A stretch of 64,000 bases of DNA from Bacteroidota bacterium (lineage in GTDB: Bacteria; Bacteroidota; Bacteroidia; Palsa-965). The stretch's first letter is position 1, and each line of letters opens with the position of its first letter. The position numbers and the translations under genes are program-made. The notes beneath the pieces were generated by a model. The model made no database searches. It saw only the letters and a list, made by a program, of their open reading frames with translations, and was not told where the DNA came from. This document shows positions 52,608 to 61,384 of this stretch, piece by piece. The DNA lies in NCBI GenBank assembly GCA_020402865.1, contig JADBYT010000015.1:248001-312000 (forward strand), read 5' to 3'.

Positions 52608-53300
52608 TTATCGGAGATCAACTTCCTCGGTTCCGGCCGGGTAGTTTTTAAGGCTGTATTCAAATTCGGTGTCATTCACCGCCAGATTGGGTGTAAATGT
52701 TTTTACCACGTAAATCATTTTCGATCCGTCGGTATTCAGCATCGTGGCGCCGATAATCTGTTTTTTCAGTTTGTCGATTTTCACCTTCACGGTATGATAG
52801 CTCTTGCCATCGGGTTTTTCAGGATAGAGGTTGATATACTGAATAGCGCGGCCGCCTTCGGTTACTTCTTTCTCAAACTTATATTTGAAACCTTTCTCGT
52901 GAATTGTGAAAATATCAGAGGGCACAATTGCATTTTTCGCATTGGGCTTGTTCGGATCCGGAGCATTGTCAACCGTAACCTCCCCGTCTTTTTCACTGTA
53001 GTTGCAAATTACTTTTGTATTGCTGCGGTACTCCTCCTTGTAAATTTTCTCTTTTATTTTTTTGTTGAGGATTACCTTATATTTTTTGCCTTTGAGCACA
53101 ACTGTGCCATCCTGCACATCTTTTGTACCGTTTGGTTTCTCAATGGTAATGCTGAATGAAGCTGTAATGCTGGTGTAGGCCTTTGCGGTTTTGCTCACCT
53201 CATCGAGGATGGCTTTGGCTTTAGGATCCTGTTGTGCGGTGGCATTCACAGCGATCAGAAGTGCGGTGGCGGCAAGCGCCTTTTTAAGGGTAGGTTTCAT
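52608..53300 (-). CDS. lolA: LolA-like outer-membrane lipoprotein carrier
   Basis: The 230-residue protein has a signal peptide (MKPTLKKALAATALLIAVNATAQ) and a LolA-type half-barrel: AKAILDEVSKTAKAYTSITASFSITIEKPNG, GTVVLKGKKYKVIL, KVICNYSEKDGEVTV and TPNLAVNDTEFEYSL. LolA carries lipoproteins through the periplasm. The gene sits directly downstream of ftsK, a placement that is common for lolA. The start at 53300 is chosen for its signal peptide over a frame to 53345, which would cross the -7 box. Confidence 0.85.
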   Translation of the reverse strand: MKPTLKKALAATALLIAVNATAQQDPKAKAILDEVSKTAKAYTSITASFSITIEKPNGTKDVQDGTVVLKGKKYKVILNKKIKEKIYKEEYRSNTKVICNYSEKDGEVTVDNAPDPNKPNAKNAIVPSDIFTIHEKGFKYKFEKEVTEGGRAIQYINLYPEKPDGKSYHTVKVKIDKLKKQIIGATMLNTDGSKMIYVVKTFTPNLAVNDTEFEYSLKNYPAGTEEVDLR

Positions 53301-53342
53301 TTTAGAAATCCGATTATGCTGGTCAGGTTTCAAAAAGCGTTC

Positions 53343-53350
53343 CAAAGTTA
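53343..53350 (-). promoter_or_regulatory. -7 box of the LolA-like gene
   Basis: On the minus strand TAACTTTG (53350-53343) is an exact match about 42 nt before the ATG at 53300. It lies downstream of the ftsK terminator, so this gene has its own promoter. Confidence 0.5.
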
Positions 53351-53436
53351 CAAAATGGTTGTGTTGGTTGTTAAATGATTGATAATCAACAATAATTTTA
53401 ACACGATTTGTAATTTGTGATTAGACGCCGAAAAAA

Positions 53437-53460
53437 CAGCCGGGTTTAACAGCCCGGCTG
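53437..53460 (-). terminator. Rho-independent terminator of ftsK
   Basis: CAGCCGGG at 53437-53444 pairs with CCCGGCTG at 53453-53460. Six A on the plus strand at 53431-53436 give a U run on the minus transcript. It starts 30 nt after the ftsK stop. Confidence 0.75.
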
Positions 53461-53490
53461 AATCAGTTATGTCATTGTTTGAATTTCGGG

Positions 53491-56142
53491 TTAAAACGGA
53501 TCACTTCCGCCTTTGTTTCCGCCCAGCATCTGTTCGAGCGAGAGTATGTCTTTCACGAGTACTTCTCGGGCTTTGCTGCCTTCAAACGGTCCAATAATTC
53601 CGGCCGCTTCCAGCTGATCAACAATGCGGCCGGCGCGGTTGTAGCCGAGTTTGAGTTTACGCTGAAGCAGTGAGGCTGAGCCCTGCTGGTGATTAACCAC
53701 AATGCGAGCCGCTTCTTCAAACAGCGAATCGCGGTCGCCTTCGTCAATTTCAAGTTTGGCATCGCTGTTTTCGTCCACATACTCAGGCAGCAGGAATGCA
53801 CTCGGGTAGCCGCGCTGGTCGCCGATGAACTGGCAGATGCGTTCTACTTCGGGCGTGTCAACAAACGCGCATTGAAGTCGGGTGAGGTCGTTGCCGGTTG
53901 AGTAAAGCATATCGCCGCGGCCAATCAGCTGTTCGGCTCCGCCGGCATCAAGAATGGTGCGCGAATCGATTTTTGAGGTTACGCGGAATGCGATGCGCGC
54001 CGGGAAGTTGGCTTTGATGGTACCGGTAATGATATTAACCGACGGGCGCTGTGTGGCAATAATGAGGTGAATGCCTACAGCGCGGGCAAGCTGGGCAAGG
54101 CGGGCAATAGGCGTTTCTACTTCTTTGCCGGCAGTCATAATCAGGTCGGCAAATTCATCCACCACCAGCACGATGTAAGGCAGGAATTTATGCTCGCCGG
54201 AGGGCGGCAGGCGGCGCTGTACAATTTTGGCATTGTATTCTTTGATGTTGCGCACCTGTGCATCTTTCAGCAAGTCGTAGCGCGTATCCATTTCAATGCA
54301 CAGCGAGTTGAGCGTGTGTACTACCTTCTTGGTATCGGTAATAATGGCTTCGGCGCTGTCGGGCAGTTTGGCGAGGAAGTGGCGCTCAATTTTGTTGAAC
54401 AATGTAAGTTCCACTTTTTTCGGGTCCACCAGCACGAATTTGATTTGCGCCGGATGCTTTTTGTAAAGCAGCGAAACAAGAATTGCATTCAACCCAACTG
54501 ATTTACCCTGACCGGTAGCACCCGCCATAAGCAGGTGAGGCATTTTGGCCAGATCGGCAATGTAAATTTCGTTTGAGATGGTTTTGCCCAGCGCCACCGG
54601 CAAATCCATGGCACTGTGCTGAAAACGTTCTGAAGCCAGCAGCGCACGCATGGGCACCATTTCGGGGTGCTGGTTGGGGACTTCAATGCCAATGGTGCCT
54701 TTACCGGGAATCGGTGCGATGATACGAATGCCCAGCGCCGAAAGACTCAGTGCAATATCGTCTTCCAGGTTTTTGATTTTGGAAATGCGCACACCAGCCG
54801 CCGGATTTATTTCGTAAAGCGTAACCGTAGGGCCAATGGTGGCTTTAATTTTTTCGATTGCAATGCCGTAGTTGCCCAGCGTTTCCACAATGCGGTTTTT
54901 ATTGGCATTAAGCTCCTCGGTATTTACGCCCCCATCTTTTCCGGTACTGTAATTTTCGAGCAGGTCGATAGTGGGAAACTGGTAGCTGCCCAGTTCGAGT
55001 GTGGGATCAAACTCGCCAAACTCGCGCACCAGTTCATCGGCTTTGTTTTCAATTTCATCGGCGCTGAGTTCTGCTTCTTCTTTCTTCTCTACAGTGAATT
55101 GAATGTTGTCGTCGGCCGTAAGGTCTGTGGTAACGGGCAACAGGGGTGGGATTTCGGCCACAGGCAGTGGTTCGGGCTCCGGTTCCGGCTCAGCGGTTTC
55201 TTCTTCATTTTCTGTTTCGTCAGCTGTTTCTTCTTCTGCAGGTGTTTCCACCGTCATCAGCACGGGCTCGGGAATTTCTTCGTCATCTTCTGTTTCGTCT
55301 TCAATATCCAGTGCCTCATTTTCGTCGGGTTGCTGGCGTATTTGGTTGCGCATGCCGGCGGCAGTTGTTTCTTCCCGGGCGGGTTCTTCTTCTGTTTCGG
55401 TGGCAGCGGGTTTACGAGCAAATACAAACGAGAAATTGAACACCACAATTAAAAACGCCGATGCAATAAAGAGCAGGAAAAGCCCTGTGCCTATTTTGCC
55501 AAACACGCTGTTGAGCCAGCTGCTGACTTCGTAGCCAAACACGCCGCCCGGGTAAAATACGGCTGTACTGAACACATAGCCCAGCAGCACCGAGCCAAAG
55601 AGCAGGGCAAACACGCCAAAGCGGAAGGTTTTGCCAAAGGGCAGTATTTCGGCGCCGGTAAGCATGCGTATGCCGCCAATAAACGAAAGCAGCGGAACGA
55701 CAAAGGCCATAATACCAAAGCCGCTGTGAATAAATGCGTGCGACACCAGCGCCCCGAATTTGCCGAGCACATTGGTTATGCGTGAGGAGGCTGCAAAAAG
55801 TTCGCTGAGCGGGCCCATTACCATATTCTGGTCGGCTTTCCAGGTAAAGAAGTAGGAGAGGAAAGCCACCGCGAGGTAGGGCGTAACAATGAAAAGCAGG
55901 AAAGCCCCGATGAGTTTGCGCAGGCGTTCGTCGTTATTGAAACGGTCGCGCAGGCCGCCAAACAGTCTGAATTTAGGGCGCGATGTATTGGCGGGCTGTT
56001 CGGATTGGCTTTGGGGTTCGGGTGCGGGACGCTGCGGGCGTTTTTTGCGCTCGGGGGGCGGGGGGGGCGTTTCCTGCTCCGGCTCAGGTTGCCGGAGTGT
56101 ATTGCGCACTGTGTTTTTCTTTTGTTTTGGTTCTTCGGCCAT
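53491..56142 (-). CDS. ftsK: DNA translocase FtsK
   Basis: The 883-residue protein has four N-terminal membrane segments (about residues 70-240) and a Glu/Pro-rich acidic linker (about 255-340). The motor follows, with Walker A MAGATGQGKSVGLNA near residue 540, Walker B YIVLVVDEFADLIMTAG and IATQRPSVNIITGTIKANFPARIAF. A C-terminal winged-helix gamma domain (SASLLQRKLKLGYNRAGRIVDQLE) reads the chromosome's polarity sequences. FtsK pumps DNA across the septum and activates dimer resolution. The start at 56142 follows a -7 box by about 28 nt. Confidence 0.95.
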   Translation of the reverse strand: MAEEPKQKKNTVRNTLRQPEPEQETPPPPPERKKRPQRPAPEPQSQSEQPANTSRPKFRLFGGLRDRFNNDERLRKLIGAFLLFIVTPYLAVAFLSYFFTWKADQNMVMGPLSELFAASSRITNVLGKFGALVSHAFIHSGFGIMAFVVPLLSFIGGIRMLTGAEILPFGKTFRFGVFALLFGSVLLGYVFSTAVFYPGGVFGYEVSSWLNSVFGKIGTGLFLLFIASAFLIVVFNFSFVFARKPAATETEEEPAREETTAAGMRNQIRQQPDENEALDIEDETEDDEEIPEPVLMTVETPAEEETADETENEEETAEPEPEPEPLPVAEIPPLLPVTTDLTADDNIQFTVEKKEEAELSADEIENKADELVREFGEFDPTLELGSYQFPTIDLLENYSTGKDGGVNTEELNANKNRIVETLGNYGIAIEKIKATIGPTVTLYEINPAAGVRISKIKNLEDDIALSLSALGIRIIAPIPGKGTIGIEVPNQHPEMVPMRALLASERFQHSAMDLPVALGKTISNEIYIADLAKMPHLLMAGATGQGKSVGLNAILVSLLYKKHPAQIKFVLVDPKKVELTLFNKIERHFLAKLPDSAEAIITDTKKVVHTLNSLCIEMDTRYDLLKDAQVRNIKEYNAKIVQRRLPPSGEHKFLPYIVLVVDEFADLIMTAGKEVETPIARLAQLARAVGIHLIIATQRPSVNIITGTIKANFPARIAFRVTSKIDSRTILDAGGAEQLIGRGDMLYSTGNDLTRLQCAFVDTPEVERICQFIGDQRGYPSAFLLPEYVDENSDAKLEIDEGDRDSLFEEAARIVVNHQQGSASLLQRKLKLGYNRAGRIVDQLEAAGIIGPFEGSKAREVLVKDILSLEQMLGGNKGGSDPF

Positions 56143-56169
56143 TTGGGCAGTATTCGGGATGCAAACGAT

Positions 56170-56177
56170 CAAAAGTA
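56170..56177 (-). promoter_or_regulatory. -7 box of ftsK
   Basis: On the minus strand TACTTTTG (56177-56170) is an exact match 27 nt before the ATG at 56142. It excludes the longer frame reaching 56193. Confidence 0.5.
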
Positions 56178-56343
56178 CATTCGTCAAGTGCACAACGCCG
56201 GAGCCGGGCGAAATCTTATAAACGGGGGGGTGTTCAGAAAGGTGGGTTCGTTTCTATGTTGTGTTTCGTATAAAATGTTGTAATCAAAATAACTTGGCTT
56301 TAATTCGTTGGAATCGTTGAAATAAAGCTTGTCTTGCTACTAT

Positions 56344-56667
56344 TCATCCGGAATAATCTCTAAAACTTGTTACCGTAAGCAAAAATAGCCCCAATGCAGC
56401 GGCTGCATAAATCAGATTGAGAAAAACGATAAGATGTGCATTGCGCTTTCTGATTAATGAATAAATACATAAACCAATACCTGTAGCGGCCAGTAAAAGG
56501 TGGATAAGTATTGCCACTGTTAATGGAAAATAAAACAGCCATATTGCATACCTGAAATCAAGAAGAGTAATTGCCGCAGCAATAAAATAAATCAAGGCAA
56601 TAAAATCAGAAACAATGTTATGCTTACGAGCCAGTAAATACATCCAGCCGAATTGTCCCATTTTCAT
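56344..56667 (-). CDS. Small membrane protein of unknown function
   Basis: The 107-residue product has three hydrophobic segments (about residues 20-37, 45-67 and 78-100) with a short basic loop RKRNAHL between the second and third. It is not recognised and has no motif. It stands alone between ftsK and another unknown gene, in DNA slightly more AT-rich than ftsK. Either of two nearby ATGs (56667 or 56661) could be the start. Confidence 0.55.
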   Translation of the reverse strand: MKMGQFGWMYLLARKHNIVSDFIALIYFIAAAITLLDFRYAIWLFYFPLTVAILIHLLLAATGIGLCIYSLIRKRNAHLIVFLNLIYAAAALGLFLLTVTSFRDYSG

Positions 56668-56697
56668 TTATCACCATTAGTTTCAGGATGGCTTTGA

Positions 56698-57105
56698 TCA
56701 TCCAAACATCTGCTCCAGCTTTTCCAGCTCTCCATCAAGCAGGGCCTGCAAATAATGTAGCACTTCATTGCTGTCCTGAACTGTTTTTTCGTTCAGGTAG
56801 TCAGGCTCCATAATTTCCTTTTTGCCAAAGAGACTTCGTTTGGTAATCAATTTAGGCCGTTTGTAAAAAAGTAGCCACACCTGCCCATCAATGGCAGAAA
56901 TGCAAAGGCCGTGTTTCTGTTCAGTGCGTTCAACTTCAAGCGAGGGTGAATGAAACACTTCCTGTGCAGGAGTGGCGTCCATTTTCGTCAAAAGTTCCTT
57001 CCACGGCGTGGAGGAGAATGTGTGCAGGATTTGGGTGGCACTGAGCGGCCCCAGGTCAACAAATTCGGGATTAAACGGATCGGCGAAGGAGGCGCGAAAA
57101 GACAT
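56698..57105 (-). CDS. Unrecognised soluble protein
   Basis: The 135-residue product has no signal peptide and no membrane segment. It begins MSFRASFADPFNPEFVDLGP and has a mixed alpha/beta look, with a probable helix at the C-terminus (EVLHYLQALLDGELEKLEQMFG). It is not recognised. Codon use resembles the neighbouring housekeeping genes. It is divergent from the Fic gene. Confidence 0.6.
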   Translation of the reverse strand: MSFRASFADPFNPEFVDLGPLSATQILHTFSSTPWKELLTKMDATPAQEVFHSPSLEVERTEQKHGLCISAIDGQVWLLFYKRPKLITKRSLFGKKEIMEPDYLNEKTVQDSNEVLHYLQALLDGELEKLEQMFG

Positions 57106-57241
57106 GCGATTATTGGTAATTTGTGTTTTGGGGCCTAACAGCCTCTAAGGCTAAAAGTAAGCAATTGCAGGCCGACAGGCACGGCTGAGGTAATTTTGCA
57201 ACGAATAACGGTATTAATCGTTGCAAAAAGTGCGGCGAATG

Positions 57242-57273
57242 TTTGGAAGGGAGGGAGGGGGGATGTATATTTG
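57242..57273 (+). promoter_or_regulatory. Promoter of the Fic gene
   Basis: TTTG at 57242-57245 and the exact -7 box TATATTTG at 57266-57273 are 20 nt apart, an ideal arrangement. The ATG at 57292 is 18 nt downstream, so upstream in-frame codons are not used. Confidence 0.65.
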
Positions 57274-57291
57274 TGGCGAAAGGTAAGGCGA

Positions 57292-58395
57292 ATGAGTGAT
57301 TACATACATCAGAAGTATAACTGGCCGGTTTTCCTTTGGGAGAGTGATGAAGTAATTGATGAGCTTAGCGAAGCCAGGAATCTGCAGGGCCGGTTACTTG
57401 GAAAAATGCAGATGTTCGGGTTTGAACTACAGGATGAGGCTTTATTTGAAACCCTTACGCTGGATGTACTAAAGTCGTCGGAAATTGAAGGTGAGATGCT
57501 TAATCCGTTGCAGGTGCGGTCGTCGATAGCGGAGCGGCTGGGAATTGAATTTGCCGGGGCAGTTGCATCAGACAGGAACGTGGATGGAATGGTGGATATG
57601 CTTATTGATGCTACCCGGAATTGTTTTGAACCATTAACCAAAGAACGGCTTTTTGGCTGGCATTCGGCTTTATTCCCTACAGGCAGAAGCGGGATGTTTC
57701 CGATTGTTGTGGGCGACTGGAGAAAAGACACGAAGGGGAAAATGCAGGTTGTATCGGGAGTGGCGGGGAAAGAAAAGGTGCATTTTGTAGCTCCGGATGC
57801 CGAATTGCTTGAGGATGAGATGGAAGCATTTTTGTACTGGTTTAACGGGAAGTACAAACTTGATCCGGTAATTAAAGCCGCTATAGCGCACTTATGGTTT
57901 ATTACCATTCACCCGTTTCAGGATGGAAACGGGCGTATTGCAAGAGCATTAACGGATATGCTGCTGGCGCGTTCGGATAAAAGTATGCAGCGGTTTTACA
58001 GTATGTCGGCCCAGATACGGATTGACAGAAAGGCTTATTACCACATACTGGAGAAAACGCAGAAGGGGCACCTGTTCATTACCGAGTGGGTAAGGTGGTT
58101 TTTGAATTGTCTGATTAATGCGTTGCATGCCTCGGAAACAGTGCTTACACGTGTGTTGAAGAAAGCCGAGTTCTGGAAGAAATATTCGAAGGTTAACTTT
58201 AATGAGCGGCAGAAAAAAGTATTGGTAAAGCTGCTTGAAGGGTTTGACGGGAAACTTACTTCGATGAAATGGGCAAAACTTGTGAAATGTTCGAAGGATA
58301 CGGCGATACGTGATATTAATGATCTGATCGGGAAGAATGTGTTGAAGAAAGACGGGGCCGGGGGGAGAAGTACAAGTTATTTGCTGGTGAGTTAA
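57292..58395 (+). CDS. Fic-domain protein with N-terminal inhibitory motif
   Basis: The 367-residue protein has an N-terminal DUF4172-like domain (YNWPVFLWESDEVIDEL) and the inhibitory helix LKSSEIEGE with the (S/T)xxxE(G/N) motif at residues 62-67. The Fic active site HPFQDGNGR starts at His207, and a C-terminal winged-helix-like region follows (LTSMKWAKLVKCSKDTAIRDI). Fic enzymes transfer AMP to hydroxyls of target proteins; the glutamate in the motif blocks productive ATP binding until relieved. All catalytic residues are present, so the enzyme should be active. The target is unknown. Confidence 0.9.
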   Translation: MSDYIHQKYNWPVFLWESDEVIDELSEARNLQGRLLGKMQMFGFELQDEALFETLTLDVLKSSEIEGEMLNPLQVRSSIAERLGIEFAGAVASDRNVDGMVDMLIDATRNCFEPLTKERLFGWHSALFPTGRSGMFPIVVGDWRKDTKGKMQVVSGVAGKEKVHFVAPDAELLEDEMEAFLYWFNGKYKLDPVIKAAIAHLWFITIHPFQDGNGRIARALTDMLLARSDKSMQRFYSMSAQIRIDRKAYYHILEKTQKGHLFITEWVRWFLNCLINALHASETVLTRVLKKAEFWKKYSKVNFNERQKKVLVKLLEGFDGKLTSMKWAKLVKCSKDTAIRDINDLIGKNVLKKDGAGGRSTSYLLVS

Positions 58396-58399
58396 AAAA

Positions 58400-58431
58400 C
58401 TGCCTCCTTCAGCCAAAGCCGGAGGAGGCAG
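58400..58431 (-). terminator. Terminator of ndk
   Basis: An 11-pair stem (58400-58410 with 58421-58431, one G-U pair) and 10-nt loop, with A tracts on both sides of the plus strand. Only the minus transcript gains a U run (from A at 58394-58399), so it serves ndk. It begins 22 nt after the ndk stop. Confidence 0.7.
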
Positions 58432-58452
58432 AAAAAAATGCGTTACAAACGC

Positions 58453-58872
58453 TTAGAATCGCTCGAGTTGCGAGAAGAAGAAATTGCCTTCGATAGCGGC
58501 GTTTTCATCGCTGTCTGAGCCGTGAATGGCATTGGCCGCAATTGAAGTGGCAAAGCGTGCGCGGATTGTTCCGGGTTCGGCTTTGGCAGGATCGGTAGCG
58601 CCGATGAGTGTACGGAAATCGGCTACGGCATTGTCTTTTTCAAGAATAGCAGCCACGATGGGGCCAGACGACATATAGCTAACCAGTTCGCCGTAGAAGG
58701 GGCGTTCTTTGTGGATTTCGTAAAATTTGCCAGCCGCTTCGGGAGTGAGGCGGGTGTATTTCATGGCCACAATGCGGAAACCGGCTTCGTTAATCTGCGC
58801 CAGAATGGGGCCAATGTGGTTGTTGCCCGTAGCATCGGGCTTGATCATGGTGAAAGTTTTGTTGCCTGCCAT
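58453..58872 (-). CDS. ndk: Nucleoside diphosphate kinase
   Basis: The 139-residue protein has the Ndk length and motifs: [46 protein letters not shown] and the phosphorylated histidine His117 in NAIHGSDS. It equilibrates nucleoside di- and triphosphates. The start at 58872 is preferred over a frame reaching 58938, which would cross an exact -7 box. It is divergent from nrnA. Confidence 0.96.
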   Translation of the reverse strand: MAGNKTFTMIKPDATGNNHIGPILAQINEAGFRIVAMKYTRLTPEAAGKFYEIHKERPFYGELVSYMSSGPIVAAILEKDNAVADFRTLIGATDPAKAEPGTIRARFATSIAANAIHGSDSDENAAIEGNFFFSQLERF

Positions 58873-58907
58873 AGTAGTTTTTGTTGATGCCTTTTCAAAA
58901 AGGCGTG

Positions 58908-58915
58908 CAAAGATA
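58908..58915 (-). promoter_or_regulatory. -7 box of ndk
   Basis: On the minus strand TATCTTTG (58915-58908) is an exact match 35 nt before the ATG at 58872. Confidence 0.5.
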
Positions 58916-58972
58916 GTGGTTTTTGAGTGTTTATGCACATTTACTGTTATTTTTACGGCTTAATTCCACCTT

Positions 58973-59989
58973 GTGAAGCCTGCCGAAAAAACCGCGCTTA
59001 AACGCCTGCTTGCCCAGCCGCAGCAAATTGTAATTGTTACACATTGGTCGCCTGATGGCGATGCTATTGGTTCCTCGCTGGGGCTTTGGCATTACCTGCG
59101 CAAAAAGGGGCACAGTGTAAACGTGGTAACGCCCAACGATTATCCCGAATTTCTGCACTGGATGCCCGGCCACAAACAGGTTACCGATGCCCAGCGCAAT
59201 CCGGCCAAGGCGGCCAGGCTCATAGCCAAAGCCTCGCTCATTTTCTGTCTCGATTTTAATGATCTCAAACGCATAAACGTACTGGGCAAGCTGGTGGCCG
59301 AAAGTCAGGCGCCCAAAGTGCTTATCGACCATCACCCCCAACCTGATGCTTTTGCCCGCTTCAGCCTGCACGAGGTAAAAGCCAGCTCCACCGCCGAACT
59401 CATTTACGAGTTTATGTCGCTCATGGGCGATGAAAAGCTGGTGGATAAACACATAGCCAACTGCCTTTACGTAGGTATAATGACCGATACGGGCTCGTTT
59501 CGTTTTCCGGCCACAACCGCGCGTACGCATGCCGTAGTGCAGCGGCTTATGGAGGCTGGCGCAGAAAATGCACTGAATCACAACCGCATTTACGACGATA
59601 ATACCGAAAACCGGATCCGTCTGTTGGGTTATGCGTTGAGCGAAAAGCTGGTGGTGCTGCCCGAATTCCGCACGGCGTTTTTTGCGCTGAGCCACGAAGA
59701 GCATGAGCGTTTTCATTTCCAGAAAGGCGATACGGAAGGGCTGGTGAATTATGGCCTTACCATGCGCGGCATTGTGTTTTCGGCCTTTTTTGCCGAGCGC
59801 GACGGAATTATAAAATGTTCGTTCCGCTCGAAAGGGAAGTTTGATGTGAATGTGTTTGCGCGCGAGAACTTCAGCGGCGGCGGCCATGTGAATGCGGCCG
59901 GCGGGGCTTCACAACTTTCGTTAAACGATACCGTTTCTAAGTTCAGAAAGCTGCTTCCGAAGTATCTTGCAGCATTAAACAAAGCCTAA
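58973..59989 (+). CDS. nrnA: DHH-family oligoribonuclease/pAp phosphatase, NrnA-like
   Basis: The 338-residue protein has the DHH motifs: THWSPDGDAIGSSLG, IFCLDFNDLKRI, LIDHHPQPD, IMTDTGSFRFP, and the C-terminal DHHA1 motif GGGHVNAAGGAS. NrnA degrades nano-RNAs and removes the 3'-phosphate of pAp, replacing Orn in many bacteria. It begins with GTG at 58973; no ATG is available nearby. Its stop is 6 nt before the first FKBP gene, so it is probably the head of the isomerase operon. Confidence 0.9.
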   Translation: MKPAEKTALKRLLAQPQQIVIVTHWSPDGDAIGSSLGLWHYLRKKGHSVNVVTPNDYPEFLHWMPGHKQVTDAQRNPAKAARLIAKASLIFCLDFNDLKRINVLGKLVAESQAPKVLIDHHPQPDAFARFSLHEVKASSTAELIYEFMSLMGDEKLVDKHIANCLYVGIMTDTGSFRFPATTARTHAVVQRLMEAGAENALNHNRIYDDNTENRIRLLGYALSEKLVVLPEFRTAFFALSHEEHERFHFQKGDTEGLVNYGLTMRGIVFSAFFAERDGIIKCSFRSKGKFDVNVFARENFSGGGHVNAAGGASQLSLNDTVSKFRKLLPKYLAALNKA

Positions 59990-59995
59990 ACAACC

Positions 59996-60535
59996 ATGAA
60001 ACGCATTGGTGTGTTACTGCTTGCGCTCTCCGCACTGGTTGCTGCCTGCTCGGAAGATAAGCCTGTGCAGCGCCGCCGGCCGCTTACTGAAAAGCAGATG
60101 CGCGACGGATCAGTGAAAATGCACACGTGGGACAGGCAGCGGCAGGCCGACGAAATAGACCAGTACATCCGCCGTCAGGGCTGGACAATGGAAACCACGG
60201 CATCGGGCCTGCGCTGGATGCTGCTCAAAAAAGGCAGCGGCACGCAAACCGCCCAACCCGGCCAGATTGCCAAAGTGTATTACACCATTAAACTCATGGA
60301 CGGCACGGTGTGCTACACGTCTGACAAAGACGGCTCGCGGAGTTTTGTAATTGGGCGCGATGATGTGGAGCCCGGCATACACGAAGGCGTGCAGCTGATG
60401 CACACCGGCGATAAAATGCGGTTTGTGCTGCCCTCGCATCTTGCACACGGACTTACGGGCGACAATGCCAAAATACCGCTGCTGGCCTCGCTGGTGTGTG
60501 AACTTGAACTTTTAAAAATCTCCCAGCCCGAGTAA
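59996..60535 (+). CDS. GldI-like FKBP peptidyl-prolyl isomerase lipoprotein
   Basis: The 179-residue lipoprotein (lipobox LVAACSED) has one FKBP domain: DQYIRRQGWTMETTASGLRWMLLKKGSG, LMDGTVCYTSDKDG, VEPGIHEGVQLMHTGDKMRFVLPSHLAHGL. These segments match GldI, the Bacteroidota gliding-associated isomerase, which helps fold secretion or gliding proteins in the periplasm. It is the first of five consecutive FKBP genes and overlaps the next by one base (TAATG). Gliding itself is not shown by the sequence. Confidence 0.87.
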   Translation: MKRIGVLLLALSALVAACSEDKPVQRRRPLTEKQMRDGSVKMHTWDRQRQADEIDQYIRRQGWTMETTASGLRWMLLKKGSGTQTAQPGQIAKVYYTIKLMDGTVCYTSDKDGSRSFVIGRDDVEPGIHEGVQLMHTGDKMRFVLPSHLAHGLTGDNAKIPLLASLVCELELLKISQPE

Positions 60536-61365
60536 TGCGATTTTATTCTCTCCCGCTTTTTTTCTGTGTAGTTACGCTGCTTGCTGCCTGTGGCAACGAA
60601 TCGTCGAAATATCCCGGCTACAGCGAAGCCGGCGAAGAAGTGTACTGGAAACTCATTGAACCCGGCGAGGCTGAAAAGCAACCCGGCGAAAACGATTTCA
60701 TTGAAGTACGCATGCGCAACAGCTTCAACGGCACGGTATTTTTCGATTCGGAGCTGCAAAGTGCCCGTGGCACCGTGCTCATGCCGTTTGCAGGGAACAA
60801 ACATCTGGCTATGCTGCACGAAGGCGACAGCGCCGCCATTTTGCTCCCCGGCGGCGATTTACGTCTGCCCGGCATGCCCGATACCGGCATGATGCAAATG
60901 AATATACGCCTGGTGCGCATCCTCTCCGAAGCCGAGTACAACAAACGCATTACCCAAACCGACACCGACGCCGACGAACAAATTCTCATTGCCCGTTACC
61001 TCAGCCGTCAGAAAATTGCCGCAAAACCCGACAGTACGGGCATGGTATTTATTCCGGTAAGTGCAGGCAGCGGGCGCACCGCTTCAGGCGCTAAAACCGT
61101 TACCGTGCGCTATACCGGCAGCTTTTTAAACGGACGTGTGTTTGATAATAATGCCAGCGGCGAAAAGGGTGTGGCTTTCAGCTGGGGGAGCGAAGGACAG
61201 TTAATTCCCGGATTAACCCGTGCATTGCGTGGTATGAAAACGGGCGGAAAAGCAAAAATAGTCCTACCTTCGGCGCTGGCTTTTGGGAATGGTGGCTCAA
61301 GCACCGGACTCATTCCGCCACATACGCCCGTGGTGTATGAACTCGAATTTTTATCTGCAGAATAA
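60535..61365 (+). CDS. FKBP-type isomerase lipoprotein with N-terminal extra domain
   Basis: The 276-residue lipoprotein (lipobox LLAACGNE) has a C-terminal FKBP domain (KTVTVRYTGSFLNGRVFDN, LIPGLTRALRGMKTGGKAKIVLPSALAFGNG). Before it is an N-terminal region of about 120 residues with VRMRNSFNGTVFFDS and HEGDSAAILLPGG, a pattern like a worn FKBP domain. The two are joined by a helical segment. Its ATG overlaps the stop of the GldI-like gene by one base, so they are translationally coupled. Confidence 0.85.
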   Translation: MRFYSLPLFFCVVTLLAACGNESSKYPGYSEAGEEVYWKLIEPGEAEKQPGENDFIEVRMRNSFNGTVFFDSELQSARGTVLMPFAGNKHLAMLHEGDSAAILLPGGDLRLPGMPDTGMMQMNIRLVRILSEAEYNKRITQTDTDADEQILIARYLSRQKIAAKPDSTGMVFIPVSAGSGRTASGAKTVTVRYTGSFLNGRVFDNNASGEKGVAFSWGSEGQLIPGLTRALRGMKTGGKAKIVLPSALAFGNGGSSTGLIPPHTPVVYELEFLSAE

Positions 61366-61384
61366 ATATTTCCTAATTCAATCA

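Noticed and set aside
55103-55534. Ser/Gly-rich plus-strand frame
   Set aside because: It is the mirror of the acidic Glu/Pro linker of FtsK; repeated Glu codons on the minus strand give Ser-type codons here. It has no start signal or domain.
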